This document shows positions 8,099 through 17,813 of a DNA stretch of 44,364 nt, piece by piece. The stretch is from Lachnospiraceae bacterium (GTDB taxonomy: Bacteria > Bacillota > Clostridia > Lachnospirales > Lachnospiraceae), in assembly GCA_016287675.1 (NCBI GenBank), contig JAEFAR010000020.1, forward strand, positions 1 through 44,364. Direction: 5' to 3'. The first letter of the stretch is position 1; each line of letters begins with the position of its first letter. Both the position numbers and the translations under genes were made by a program. Below the pieces are notes generated by a model. The model searched no databases. It saw nothing but the letters and a program-made list of their open reading frames with translations, and had not been told where the DNA came from.

Positions 8099-10933
8099 AT
8101 GTTTAAAGAAGCAAAGAATTACATTAAGATCAGGGGTGCCAACGAGCACAACCTGAAGGGCATAGATATCGACATCCCGAGAGACGAGTTTGTTGTCCTC
8201 ACGGGGCTTTCCGGATCGGGGAAAAGTTCCCTTGCCTTTGACACTATCTACGCAGAAGGTCAGAGACGCTACATGGAATCTCTTTCCTCCTATGCAAGAC
8301 AATTCCTGGGACAGATGGAGAAACCCAATGTGGAAAGCATAGAAGGTCTCTCCCCCGCCATTTCCATAGACCAGAAATCCACCAACAGAAACCCCCGATC
8401 CACCGTAGGAACGGTAACAGAGATCTACGACTACTTCCGTCTGCTGTACGCAAGAGTTGGGATCCCCCATTGCCCCAACTGCGGAAGAGAGATCAAAAGG
8501 CAGTCTGTTGACCAGATGACGGATGAGATCATGAGATTTCCCGAAGGCACCAAATTCCAGCTTCTCGCTCCGGTGGTGAGAGGCCGCAAGGGAGAACATG
8601 TAAAAGTGCTTGAAAGTGCCAAAAAATCCGGCTTTGTACGTGCGAGGATCGACGGACATCTGTACGATCTTTCGGAAGAGATCAAGCTTGAAAAGAACAA
8701 TAAACACCTGATCGAGATCGTTGTTGACAGACTCATCGCAAAACCCGGCATCGAGCAGCGCCTCTCCGATTCAATAGAGACTGCCCTGAAACTTTCCGAA
8801 GGTCTTCTTGTGGTTGACCTCATGAACGGTGAAGAAAAGATCTTTTCCCAGAGTTTTGCCTGCCCCGACTGCGGCATCAACCTCCCGGAACTGGAGCCCA
8901 GAGCCTTTTCCTTCAATAACCCCTTCGGTGCCTGCCCCAACTGTAACGGTCTGGGGGTAAAGATGGAGTTTTCCCCGGATCTGATGATCCCCGATCAGTC
9001 CTTGAGCCTTTCCGAGGGAGCGATCCAGGTCCTCGGCTGGCAGTCGTCGAGCGATCCAAAAAGCTTCGCAGGCGCCCTCCTTGCGGCACTTGCTAAGCAT
9101 TTTGATTTTTCGCTTAAAACACCTTTCAAAGATCTACCGGAGAATGTAAAAAATGCGATAATCTACGGAACAGACGAGTCCGTGGATGTACACTATACAG
9201 GTCAGCGGGGTTCAGGCGTCTACCCCATTGTTTTTGAGGGACTTGTTAAAAACGTGGAAAGACGTTACAGAGAAACAGCATCCGAGTACACAAAAGCAGA
9301 GTACGAGGAATTCATGACCACCACTCCATGCGTTGTATGTAACGGAAAGCGTCTGAAGCCTGAAGTCCTGGCTGTGACCGTTGGGGGCAAGAACATTTCG
9401 GAAGTAACTGAAATGCCATTAAGAGACCTGGCAGGCTTCTTTAACGATCTGGAACTCACTCCCATGCAGCAGACTATCGGAGCTGCGATCTTAAAAGAGA
9501 TCCGTGGACGCATACGTTTTCTTAACGATGTGGGACTGGACTACCTCACTCTCGCCCGTTCCGCAGGTTCTCTTTCAGGCGGTGAAGCCCAGCGTATCAG
9601 ACTGGCCACCCAGATCGGATCCGGTCTTGTGGGAGTTGCCTACATCCTGGATGAGCCCAGTATCGGTCTTCACCAGAGAGACAACGGCAAACTTCTTGAA
9701 TCCCTGAAAAGACTTCGCGATCTGGGTAACACACTGATCGTTGTTGAGCATGATGAAGAGACCATGAGGGAAGCGGATTTCCTTGTGGACATCGGTCCCG
9801 GAGCCGGAAGTCAGGGTGGAAAGATCGTAGCGGCGGGAACTCCCGAGGAAGTCATGAAATGCCCGGATTCCATCACCGCCGATTACCTTTCCGGCAGAAA
9901 AAAGATCGAGATCCCTTCAACACGCAGAAAGCCCACAGGATGGCTCAAGGTAAAGGGTGCTTCGGAACATAACCTGAAAAATGTAGATGTGGACATTCCT
10001 CTCGGAGTTTTCGCCTGCGTTACGGGTGTTTCGGGATCCGGAAAGAGTTCCCTGGTTAACGAGGTTCTTTACAAGACCCTCGCAAAAGAGCTGAACAAAG
10101 CCAGAACTCTTCCGGGCAAGTGCCGGGGCATAGAGGGTCTGGAACAGCTGGACAAAGTCATCTGCATCGACCAGTCTCCCATCGGAAGGACTCCCAGATC
10201 CAATCCCGCCACCTACACAGGTGTGTTTGACATGATCAGAGATCTCTTTGCGGGAACCATGGATGCCAAGCAAAGAGGCTACACCAAGGGCCGTTTCTCC
10301 TTTAATGTAAAGGGCGGACGTTGCGAAGCCTGCAGCGGAGACGGAATCATAAAGATCGAAATGAACTTCCTGCCGGATGTCTACGTCCCCTGTGAAGTTT
10401 GTAACGGAAAGCGATACAACAGAGAAACTCTGGAAGTCAAATACAAGGGAAAGTCCATTTACGATGTACTGGATATGACAGTTGACGATGCGGTCAAGTT
10501 CTTTGCCAACGTCCCTCAGATCAAACGTAAGATAGAGACCATGAACGATGTGGGACTCTCCTACCTTGAACTGGGGCATCCTTCCACCGATCTTTCGGGT
10601 GGTGAGGCCCAGCGTATCAAGCTCGCCACGGAGCTCTCCAGGCGTGCTACCGGAAAGACCATATACATTCTTGACGAGCCCACCACGGGTCTTCATTTCG
10701 AGGATGTGAACAAACTGATCGAAGTACTGCAGCGCCTTACAAATGCCGGAAACACAGTGCTTGTTATCGAGCACAACCTTGACGTTATCAAATGCGCCGA
10801 CTACATCATCGACATGGGTCCCGAGGGCGGTGACCGTGGCGGTACGGTAGTTGCCAAAGGAACACCGGAAAAGGTGGCAAAAGTCAAGGAATCCTATACG
10901 GGACAGTACATTGCAAAGATGCTTAAAAACTGA
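8099..10933 (+). CDS. uvrA: Excinuclease ABC subunit A
   Basis: Damage-sensing ATPase of nucleotide excision repair; its dimer scans DNA and hands the lesion to UvrB. It is 944 aa with two ABC modules. Walker A motifs are GLSGSGKSS near residue 32 and GVSGSGKSS in the second half. Zinc modules are CPDCG...CPNCNGLG and CEACSGDG...[13 protein letters not shown] signatures are LSGGEAQRI (twice) and the Walker B segments read ILDEPS and ILDEPT. It is translated 13 nt after uvrB with an AAAGGAAAC ribosome site. No anomaly is seen. Confidence 0.98.
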   Translation: MFKEAKNYIKIRGANEHNLKGIDIDIPRDEFVVLTGLSGSGKSSLAFDTIYAEGQRRYMESLSSYARQFLGQMEKPNVESIEGLSPAISIDQKSTNRNPRSTVGTVTEIYDYFRLLYARVGIPHCPNCGREIKRQSVDQMTDEIMRFPEGTKFQLLAPVVRGRKGEHVKVLESAKKSGFVRARIDGHLYDLSEEIKLEKNNKHLIEIVVDRLIAKPGIEQRLSDSIETALKLSEGLLVVDLMNGEEKIFSQSFACPDCGINLPELEPRAFSFNNPFGACPNCNGLGVKMEFSPDLMIPDQSLSLSEGAIQVLGWQSSSDPKSFAGALLAALAKHFDFSLKTPFKDLPENVKNAIIYGTDESVDVHYTGQRGSGVYPIVFEGLVKNVERRYRETASEYTKAEYEEFMTTTPCVVCNGKRLKPEVLAVTVGGKNISEVTEMPLRDLAGFFNDLELTPMQQTIGAAILKEIRGRIRFLNDVGLDYLTLARSAGSLSGGEAQRIRLATQIGSGLVGVAYILDEPSIGLHQRDNGKLLESLKRLRDLGNTLIVVEHDEETMREADFLVDIGPGAGSQGGKIVAAGTPEEVMKCPDSITADYLSGRKKIEIPSTRRKPTGWLKVKGASEHNLKNVDVDIPLGVFACVTGVSGSGKSSLVNEVLYKTLAKELNKARTLPGKCRGIEGLEQLDKVICIDQSPIGRTPRSNPATYTGVFDMIRDLFAGTMDAKQRGYTKGRFSFNVKGGRCEACSGDGIIKIEMNFLPDVYVPCEVCNGKRYNRETLEVKYKGKSIYDVLDMTVDDAVKFFANVPQIKRKIETMNDVGLSYLELGHPSTDLSGGEAQRIKLATELSRRATGKTIYILDEPTTGLHFEDVNKLIEVLQRLTNAGNTVLVIEHNLDVIKCADYIIDMGPEGGDRGGTVVAKGTPEKVAKVKESYTGQYIAKMLKN

Positions 10934-10955
10934 TCCTTTGGATAAAGGATTTTAA
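10933..10955 (+). terminator. Weak terminator after uvrA
   Basis: A 7-bp stem, ATCCTTT/AAAGGAT, with a 4-nt loop and TTTTAAA tail overlaps the uvrA stop codon. Confidence 0.4.
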
Positions 10956-11050
10956 ACGGAAAAAGAGTCGAAAAGAATCCGTATATAAAACAGGATCCAT
11001 ATGCTAAGATAGTCCTGAAAAGAGCTTTAATTCCACTTAAGGAGGGATTT

Positions 11051-13081
11051 ATGGTATTTACAAGCGACAACGGTGCTCTTGTCTTTAAGACAAAGGGCGA
11101 GACCGTGAGGATCGAAGCTTGGGGTGAAAATGCCCTGAGAGTCAGAGCAACAATGTTTCCGAAATTCACCGACCGCGCCTGGGCACTGACTGAAAAGCCC
11201 ACTGTCACCAAGGGTGACGTGAAGATCGGAAAGCCCACCGAATGGTGCGGCGACGGCTGCAACCCCGACTGGCATGAGGTTGGTGAGATCACCAACGGTC
11301 GCATCAAAGCAACAGTCAATTTTGCGGGCGTTATGTCCTTCTTCAGAGACGGAAAACTCATTCTCAGAGAGGATTTCCGTTCCTACGGCGGAACCATTTC
11401 AAAGGACAGCCGCTGCCTTAAGACAGTGAACCGTGCATGGAAAGGCCTTTACGGTGCTACAGACTACTCTCTCGATGTTCGCTTTGAAGGAAACGACGGA
11501 GAGAAGATCTTCGGTATGGGACAATACCAGTATCCTTACATGAACCTTAAGGGCTGCACCCTTGAGCTCGCCCAGAGAAATTCCCAGGCTTCCGTTCCTT
11601 TCCTGATCTCAAACCTCGGCTACGGATTTTTGTGGAACAATCCGGCAGTAGGGGAAGTAACTTTTGGATCAAACATCACCAGATGGATTGCAAAAGCCAC
11701 AAAGGATATGGACTATTGGATCACAGCAGATGAGGATCCGAAAAAGATCGAGGCAAACTACACCTCCGTCACAGGCCATTCTCCCATGTTCCCCGAAAGC
11801 CTCATGGGACTCTGGCAGTGCAAGCTCCGCTACCGCACTCAGGAAGAGGTGCTTGAAGTTGCAAGAAAGTACAAAGCAGAGGGCATCAAGATCGATCAGA
11901 TCGTCATCGATTTCTTCCACTGGACCGTACAGGGAGACTGGAAGTTTGACAAAAAGTACTGGCCCGATCCCAAGGCAATGGTGGACGAGCTCCATTCCAT
12001 GGGCATTAAGGTCATCATTTCCGTCTGGCCTTCAGTGGACAGGAAGAGCGAGAACTTCTATCCCATGATGGAAAAGGGGCTCCTCATAAAGACCGAACGC
12101 GGCGCAGCCCAAACCTACGATTATCAGGGTGACTGCGTGGAGATCGACCCTTTCAATCCCGAAACCGTAAAGTACGTTTGGGAAAAGTGCAAGGCTAATT
12201 ACTACGATTACGGCATAGATGCTTTCTGGCTCGATAACTCAGAGCCGGATCTGGGAGTTTACGATTTCGACAACCTCCGCTACTACGATGCTCCCGCCCT
12301 TGAAGTCAGCAACATCTATCCTCAGATGTACAGCAGAGTCTTCTACGACAACATGGAGACAGTGCGAAAAGGCGAAGTTGTGAACCTCCTCCGCTGCGCA
12401 TGGGCAGGCAGCCAGAAGTACGGAAACGTTGTATGGTCAGGTGACATCCCCAGCACCTTCGAGTCCTTTGCTACCCAGTTAAAAGCAGGTCTTAACATGG
12501 GACTTGCAGGCATAGCATGGTGGACCACCGACATCGGTGGTTTCATGACCGATGATGTGAACGATCCCGATTTCCGACAGCTCCTGATCCGCTGGTACCA
12601 GTTTGCGGTTTACTCCGCAGTGCTCAGAATGCACGGCGACCGTGGTCCTTACAACATCCCCGCTCTCGACGACAGAGACTGGGGAGGCGGCTACCTTCAC
12701 ACAGGTCAGCCCAATGAACTCTGGAGCTACGGAGAAGACAATTACAAGATCATGCGTCACTACTACGACATCCGCATCTCAATGCATGATTACATTAAAA
12801 GCCTTTACAAAGAAGCTTCCGAGAACGGTTCTCCTTTGATCCGTACAATGTTCTACGAATTCCCGAAGGATGAAAAGTGCTGGGATCTCGACGATCAGTA
12901 TATGTTCGGAAGCGAGTACCTCTGCGCTCCCATCTTTAAACTCAACTGCTTCGAACGTGAGGTTTACCTTCCCGCAGGCAGGTGGCAGCTTACAAGCGAC
13001 AGCACTGTATTCGAAGGCGGAAAGACAGTCACTGTCAAAGCGCCCATTGAATATATGCCTGTATTCAGGCGTTTAAAATAG
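11051..13081 (+). CDS. GH31 glycosidase, alpha-xylosidase-like
   Basis: Retaining family 31 enzyme expected to remove alpha-linked xylose (or glucose) from imported xyloglucan-type oligosaccharides. The N-terminal beta-sandwich (about residues 1-240) precedes a TIM barrel with the nucleophile Asp395 in FWLDNSEPD and the acid/base Asp465 in VWSGDIPSTF. The spacing matches YicI-type alpha-xylosidases, and the C-terminal beta domains complete 676 aa. There is no signal peptide, so the substrate is cut inside the cell. Start is supported by AAGGAGGG a few bases upstream. It is transcribed alone, between uvrA and a terminator. Exact specificity, xylose versus glucose, is inferred from the WLDNSEPD motif style. 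Confidence 0.9.
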   Translation: MVFTSDNGALVFKTKGETVRIEAWGENALRVRATMFPKFTDRAWALTEKPTVTKGDVKIGKPTEWCGDGCNPDWHEVGEITNGRIKATVNFAGVMSFFRDGKLILREDFRSYGGTISKDSRCLKTVNRAWKGLYGATDYSLDVRFEGNDGEKIFGMGQYQYPYMNLKGCTLELAQRNSQASVPFLISNLGYGFLWNNPAVGEVTFGSNITRWIAKATKDMDYWITADEDPKKIEANYTSVTGHSPMFPESLMGLWQCKLRYRTQEEVLEVARKYKAEGIKIDQIVIDFFHWTVQGDWKFDKKYWPDPKAMVDELHSMGIKVIISVWPSVDRKSENFYPMMEKGLLIKTERGAAQTYDYQGDCVEIDPFNPETVKYVWEKCKANYYDYGIDAFWLDNSEPDLGVYDFDNLRYYDAPALEVSNIYPQMYSRVFYDNMETVRKGEVVNLLRCAWAGSQKYGNVVWSGDIPSTFESFATQLKAGLNMGLAGIAWWTTDIGGFMTDDVNDPDFRQLLIRWYQFAVYSAVLRMHGDRGPYNIPALDDRDWGGGYLHTGQPNELWSYGEDNYKIMRHYYDIRISMHDYIKSLYKEASENGSPLIRTMFYEFPKDEKCWDLDDQYMFGSEYLCAPIFKLNCFEREVYLPAGRWQLTSDSTVFEGGKTVTVKAPIEYMPVFRRLK

Positions 13082-13108
13082 CCAAAACGTAAGAATCCCC
13101 TATAAAAA

Positions 13109-13142
13109 GGCCGGTCCCAAAAAGGATCGGCCGTTATTTTTA
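13109..13142 (+). terminator. Terminator after GH31 gene
   Basis: The stem GGCCGGTCC (13109-13117) pairs with GGATCGGCC (13124-13132) with one G-U, and is followed by GTTATTTTTA. It overlaps the end of the convergent EAL gene. Confidence 0.85.
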
Positions 13143-15281
13143 TATTTCGTTTTTAAATTCTGCTCCATCGATCTTACTGTTATCGGCTGTAGCACATCTT
13201 CCGCCGATATTTGTAAGGAACTCAATGTACCTCTCTCCGCAAAGGGGCTCCGAAAAGTAAAACCCTTGATAAAGGCCTCCTCCGAAGCTGTCCAGCGTGT
13301 CTTTCCTCAATTTGTCGCAGACACCTTCAAAAACGATCTTCTTCTCCTGTCCGCGGATCATTTTTATGACAGCTTTAAGAAGTTTTAATGTCTGCTCTCT
13401 TTCCTGCTGTGAGATTACAACACGTTTGTGGGCAGGCTCTTTTTCCTCAAAGCAATTGTCCAGGATGCTCTTATCGATCTTGATGATACTGTATTTGTCA
13501 TCTACGATACCGATGAGATTTGAATATCCCGTTCCGAAATCATCCATTGAAAAACTGAAACGGGCATTCTGAAGCTTTTCAAGGTTATCATTCACCATAA
13601 GGGATTTGGTTCTTGCAATGCCTTCGGTGATCTCAAAGTTTATAAAATTCGACATCAATCCGTTTTCTGCAGCTATCCTTATGAAATCCCTTGCGAGGGT
13701 GGTCTCTTCACACTGCTTCAGCGAGAGATTGATCTCTATGTAATGGATCCCGTATTTTCTGTTCAGATCGTTCTTTACGAAGAACTCGCATGCTTTCCTG
13801 TACACGGTTTTTCCGATCTGATAGATCAGCTTTTTGTTCTCTGCCATCCTGATAAAGTCTTCCGCAGCAGCCTTCAGGATCCTGAGATCGCTGTTCTGCG
13901 GATCCGGCAGAGATTCATTTCTGACAAGACTGCAGACTTCAGTCCCGTAATTCTTTTCCAGTCTCTCAAAAAAGCTCTTATCCAATCTCGGGAATCTGGC
14001 CAGTGCTTCTACGCTGGAGCAATAGCCCTCTTCCGTGGAATAGATGGGCTGATAAAAAACATCGAAATTCTCATCTTCGCAAAGCTGCTCCAATGCCTTT
14101 TCAATGGCAATGTATCCCATGTACCTGTTCTTCATTTCGGAGTTATAGAAGTAGGTCAGCCCGCATTCCATGTCTCTGTTCAGATCTTTTTTACAGAACA
14201 GCTTAATGATGTTTTCACAGACGCCTTCCAGCTTGATCTGCTCCGGACAATCGATCACCAGGATCCTGGACCTGACATTTGCTCTCACGTATTTGTCCAT
14301 GTTCCATCTGGACGTCAGATCTATGATCTTTTTCAGATCCCTTGTCTTGTTCTTCATGGGCACCAGAGCCGTGACGCAATTGTTTTCGATCTTAAAAAGG
14401 AAATCGTCCGCATCCTTTATGATGGTTCCCATGCTCCTTATGCCGCTCTCAAGCATTGCAAGGGCCCTGACATAAAGCGGATCGTTTTCCACGGGTGTGC
14501 TGTCAAGACACAGGGTCACACTGTAAAAGGGTATATGTTTTGCATATAGCTTGTGCATCCTGGTTAGGAAATAGCCCTCTCCCTTAAGTTCAAGAGGATT
14601 GTACTTCCTTAACTTGCTCATGTCGATGTAGCCCCAGATAATGGTAAGTCCCACCATGAGATTGGTAAATGTGGGAAGAAACACCTCTTTTGAAAGCATG
14701 CTGAGGGTCGTAAGCAATGTCTGGTAGATGAGTACGAAAAGGTAACGGTTGATGATGTAAGGCTCCCTTTTCATAAAGATCAGACCGTTTACCCAGAAGG
14801 CCACAAGGAAGGCTGCAGTCATACAAAAGCTGTAGAGATCGATGCTGCCCTCCAAAGGATAAACGATCCCGGCCTTTTCGATCCAGTAAGCCATTACATA
14901 GCCCACAACCCAAAAGCCAAATTCTATTACAGTAACTTCCACGAAGGAATGAAACTTTCCGATGGTCTTGTTTTCGCCGTTCAAAAACTTATCCGAATAG
15001 ATCGCCATTCCATAGAAGGTGGCTGTAAACAAAAAGCCGATTATATGAAATCTGTTTATGGTCCCTACTATGATCCGATCCACAAAGAAGCATTGGGCAA
15101 CTTCTTCCGAAACCAACCACGGCAGATACTCAAAAAAGCACCCCAGCGTCAGTACTGCCAGCATGGAAGCGATCATCTTTTTACCGCCGATCCTCGAATC
15201 CACCCGTATGATCTCAAGGTAGTAGAACCAAGCCACCACGTAAACGAAACCTGCAAACAATTGTAACGATGTCCAGAACAT
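13140..15281 (-). CDS. Membrane EAL protein, c-di-GMP phosphodiesterase
   Basis: Predicted to hydrolyse cyclic-di-GMP to pGpG. The N-terminal ~215 residues carry several hydrophobic segments (sensor or membrane anchor). Next comes a degenerate GGDEF-like region in which the signature is replaced by IENNCVTALV. The EAL domain runs from about 409 to 690. Expected catalytic residues are all present: EAL 425-427, Asn518 (EINLS), Glu550 (FEITEG), Asp580-Asp581 (DDFGTGYS), Lys601, Glu652 and Gln672. About 40 extra residues lie just after the EAL motif (FFERLEKNYGTE...PQNSD). The start at 15281 follows AGGTGA by 6 nt. The gene begins 24 nt after the GGDEF gene, so synthesis and breakdown enzymes are probably co-expressed. 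The signal sensed is unknown. Confidence 0.88.
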   Translation of the reverse strand: MFWTSLQLFAGFVYVVAWFYYLEIIRVDSRIGGKKMIASMLAVLTLGCFFEYLPWLVSEEVAQCFFVDRIIVGTINRFHIIGFLFTATFYGMAIYSDKFLNGENKTIGKFHSFVEVTVIEFGFWVVGYVMAYWIEKAGIVYPLEGSIDLYSFCMTAAFLVAFWVNGLIFMKREPYIINRYLFVLIYQTLLTTLSMLSKEVFLPTFTNLMVGLTIIWGYIDMSKLRKYNPLELKGEGYFLTRMHKLYAKHIPFYSVTLCLDSTPVENDPLYVRALAMLESGIRSMGTIIKDADDFLFKIENNCVTALVPMKNKTRDLKKIIDLTSRWNMDKYVRANVRSRILVIDCPEQIKLEGVCENIIKLFCKKDLNRDMECGLTYFYNSEMKNRYMGYIAIEKALEQLCEDENFDVFYQPIYSTEEGYCSSVEALARFPRLDKSFFERLEKNYGTEVCSLVRNESLPDPQNSDLRILKAAAEDFIRMAENKKLIYQIGKTVYRKACEFFVKNDLNRKYGIHYIEINLSLKQCEETTLARDFIRIAAENGLMSNFINFEITEGIARTKSLMVNDNLEKLQNARFSFSMDDFGTGYSNLIGIVDDKYSIIKIDKSILDNCFEEKEPAHKRVVISQQEREQTLKLLKAVIKMIRGQEKKIVFEGVCDKLRKDTLDSFGGGLYQGFYFSEPLCGERYIEFLTNIGGRCATADNSKIDGAEFKNEI

Positions 15282-15305
15282 ATGTCACCTATCCCTTAAA
15301 TAAAA

Positions 15306-17030
15306 CTATCCCTGACCCCTTTGCTTCTTTTGTGCTTCCTCCTCGAGAGCCTGTCTCGAATGTTTGCTTCGTGCCTTCATTGCATACATTTTCTCGTCGG
15401 CCTCCGCGTAAATCTCCTGAACGCTCTTATCATCGCTGCTGTTTTTGTATGCTATGCCGTAAGAAACCGAAAGAACGTATTTACTGTTCTTTGAAGCTTC
15501 TTTAAGATCCTTCTTGAATCTGTCTGCTGCCTGCTTAACGGTAAAGATACCTGCGGGATCGATCACACAAAGAAATTCGTCTCCGCTCATGCGATAGCCG
15601 GTACCGATCTCACTGAAATTCTTTTCGATAAGCTCTGCAACTTTTTTCAGGAGATTGTCTCCCTCGTCATGTCCGAAATTATCGTTAACGTACTTAAGTC
15701 CGTTAACATCAAAGTTCACCAGTGCATATACACTGTCTTTCGCTTCCAGCTCCTTGAACCTTTCATTTGCCTTGGCACGGTTGTATATGCCCGTAAGCGG
15801 ATCGTGATAGGCCAGTTTTGTAAGCGCGTCCCTCTCGGCATGGGAAAGCACCTTTTCATAAAGTGAAAACAAATGGCTTGCTGTCAGCATCGTTACCAGC
15901 AAAATGGCACCGATGGGAAGGAAACTTACTTCCACTATGATGTCCTTGCTGGGGAGAAAGATCCTCTGCATATGCAGACGTATCAGATCCAGGAGCGCTG
16001 CAGCGGTAATCTCTCCGAAGGCAAGGATCACGATCTTATCCGAAGTTTTTTCTTTTCTTACTTTAAAGATACCTGCAACAGAGATCGCTCCAATGCCCAA
16101 AACACCGAATATATGGTAGGCCAAAAGACTTTGAGGGAATCTGACAATGTTGGTGAGATGCAGAATGATCGCAAAAACATCAAAGACGGTGAAAACTGCC
16201 ATGACGATCCTTAAGACCACTTCTCTCCAGCCGCCTTCATCTTTGATCTTACTCCATATAAAGACAGCCAAAGGTATCGGTGCAGTGTAAATGCAAAGAA
16301 ATTCCTGTGTGGAGATCTTTGTGAGGGAATCCGAAAAAATCTGATAGATCTTCCCCTGGCAATTGGACCAATGCCCTATAAGTGCAGAAAAAATGCCGAT
16401 CAAAATAAGGCTCAGATTGTCTTTTCCGTCGGCTCTTACAGAAAAGCCGATGGCAACCAGAGCCAGTCCGAAAACCAGCACAAATGCGTTCATATAGACG
16501 CTGGTAGCATTTTTGTTTGCAAAAACCATCCTGGCATCGGATGTGGGTTCGAGTGTGATCCTTCCGATGTCGGTGATGGCATTCTTTTCATTTAATATAT
16601 ACCTGATCTTAAGTATCTTTCCCTGAAGATCAGCCGGAAGTTCAACAAAGCAGTAACCGCTTCCCAAAAAGCTGTTGTCTGCCACATTGGAAGTTCCGTA
16701 GGAATAGATCGGCTCATCGTTTACAAAGACCTCCACCGAGCAGAAACTGCTTCTCACCTGAGCAGTATAGCCTCTGTGCAGATCCTCCGTAACAAGCCTG
16801 GAGATCTCTATCGTGTCCAATCGTTTAAGTCCGGATACGGTGTAGGAAGAAATGTCGACATTCTCGACCTTTTTATCGTTTAAATACAACGTCCACCCAC
16901 GATCCATGTTAAACCCATCGGTCACTCTGACACCGTGCATGATGTAGATGATGCTCCATGCGATGATCATACCGATGAATGCCACGGTACCGATCAATAT
17001 GATCTTTTTGGTTGTCAACTGTTTAACCAT
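15306..17030 (-). CDS. Membrane GGDEF diguanylate cyclase
   Basis: Predicted to make cyclic-di-GMP from two GTP. One N-terminal membrane segment (residues 10-32) leads into an extracytoplasmic beta-rich region to about residue 180, similar to 7TMR-DISM sensor modules that often bind carbohydrates. Around seven hydrophobic helices follow, then a short coiled linker and a GGDEF domain from about 395. The signature is MSGDEF (481-486); the SGDEF form is usually active. FDVNGLKYVND and FGHDEGD match the GTP/metal site. No RxxD inhibitory site precedes the signature, so feedback by product may be lacking. It starts 63 nt after araD; a CGGCTTTA/TAAAGCCG stem lies in that gap without a T tract. Confidence 0.88.
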   Translation of the reverse strand: MVKQLTTKKIILIGTVAFIGMIIAWSIIYIMHGVRVTDGFNMDRGWTLYLNDKKVENVDISSYTVSGLKRLDTIEISRLVTEDLHRGYTAQVRSSFCSVEVFVNDEPIYSYGTSNVADNSFLGSGYCFVELPADLQGKILKIRYILNEKNAITDIGRITLEPTSDARMVFANKNATSVYMNAFVLVFGLALVAIGFSVRADGKDNLSLILIGIFSALIGHWSNCQGKIYQIFSDSLTKISTQEFLCIYTAPIPLAVFIWSKIKDEGGWREVVLRIVMAVFTVFDVFAIILHLTNIVRFPQSLLAYHIFGVLGIGAISVAGIFKVRKEKTSDKIVILAFGEITAAALLDLIRLHMQRIFLPSKDIIVEVSFLPIGAILLVTMLTASHLFSLYEKVLSHAERDALTKLAYHDPLTGIYNRAKANERFKELEAKDSVYALVNFDVNGLKYVNDNFGHDEGDNLLKKVAELIEKNFSEIGTGYRMSGDEFLCVIDPAGIFTVKQAADRFKKDLKEASKNSKYVLSVSYGIAYKNSSDDKSVQEIYAEADEKMYAMKARSKHSRQALEEEAQKKQRGQG

Positions 17031-17093
17031 AGTGCGGTTTCCTCGTTATCGGCTTTAAGGCACCACTGACCTCATAAAGCCGCACAGATTCGG

Positions 17094-17810
17094 TTAATTC
17101 TGTCCGTAATATGCATTGGGACCGTGTTTTCTGTTAAAATGCTTGTCCTGCATGGCCTGAGGTGTTTCTCTGATATCGGGATTTAAAGCCTCTGCTCTTG
17201 CCGCCATCTTAGCAACTTCTTCCAAAACGACTGCATTGTGTACAGCCTCATCCGGGTTCTTTCCCCAGGTGAAAGGACCGTGATTGGCGCATATGCATCC
17301 CGGACAGAACATGGGGTTCTTTCCTTCAAAGGCTTCAATAATGGAAGTTCCCGTGTGTTTTTCATATCCTGTGTCGATCTCTTCCTTGGTAAGATTCCTT
17401 ACGCAGGGAATGGGACCGTAAAAATAGTCCGCATGAGTGGTTCCGTAGCAGGGGATGGAACGGGCTGCCTGAGCCCAGCTGGTAGCCCAGGGTGAGTGAG
17501 TGTGAACTATTCCACCGATCTCGGGAAATGCCTTGTACAGTTCAATGTGGGTGGGTGTGTCCGAAGAAGGTCTGTAATGACCTTCAACCACATTTCCTTC
17601 AAGATCCAGCACAACCATATCGTCTGCTTTCATCTTGTCATAATCCACACCACTGGGCTTGATCACAATAAGACCGGCCTCTCTGTCGATCCCGCTGACG
17701 TTTCCCCAAGTGTAAGTAACCAGTCCTCTCTTGGGAAGCTCCATGTTTGCTTTGTAAACGATCTCTTTTAAAGCTTCAAGCCTGATCCCGGCTTCTTTTG
17801 AAATGTCCAT
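17094..17810 (-). CDS. araD: L-ribulose-5-phosphate 4-epimerase
   Basis: Class II aldolase-fold, zinc-dependent enzyme that turns L-ribulose 5-phosphate into D-xylulose 5-phosphate, feeding arabinose (or related pentoses) into the pentose phosphate pathway. It is 238 aa, the usual length. Metal-binding His residues are seen in [12 protein letters not shown] and a later TTHADYFYG. Translation starts 3 nt after the upstream kinase stop, with GAGGGGAG as ribosome site inside the kinase's last codons. Close coupling to that kinase supports a role in ribulose metabolism. A UlaF-type ascorbate-pathway 4-epimerase is an alternative in principle, but no ula genes are nearby. Confidence 0.92.
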   Translation of the reverse strand: MDISKEAGIRLEALKEIVYKANMELPKRGLVTYTWGNVSGIDREAGLIVIKPSGVDYDKMKADDMVVLDLEGNVVEGHYRPSSDTPTHIELYKAFPEIGGIVHTHSPWATSWAQAARSIPCYGTTHADYFYGPIPCVRNLTKEEIDTGYEKHTGTSIIEAFEGKNPMFCPGCICANHGPFTWGKNPDEAVHNAVVLEEVAKMAARAEALNPDIRETPQAMQDKHFNRKHGPNAYYGQN

Positions 17811-17813
17811 CTT

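Noticed and set aside
17031-17093. The CGGCTTTA/TAAAGCCG stem as a terminator between araD and the GGDEF gene
   Set aside because: The loop is large (17 nt) and no T tract follows on the minus strand.
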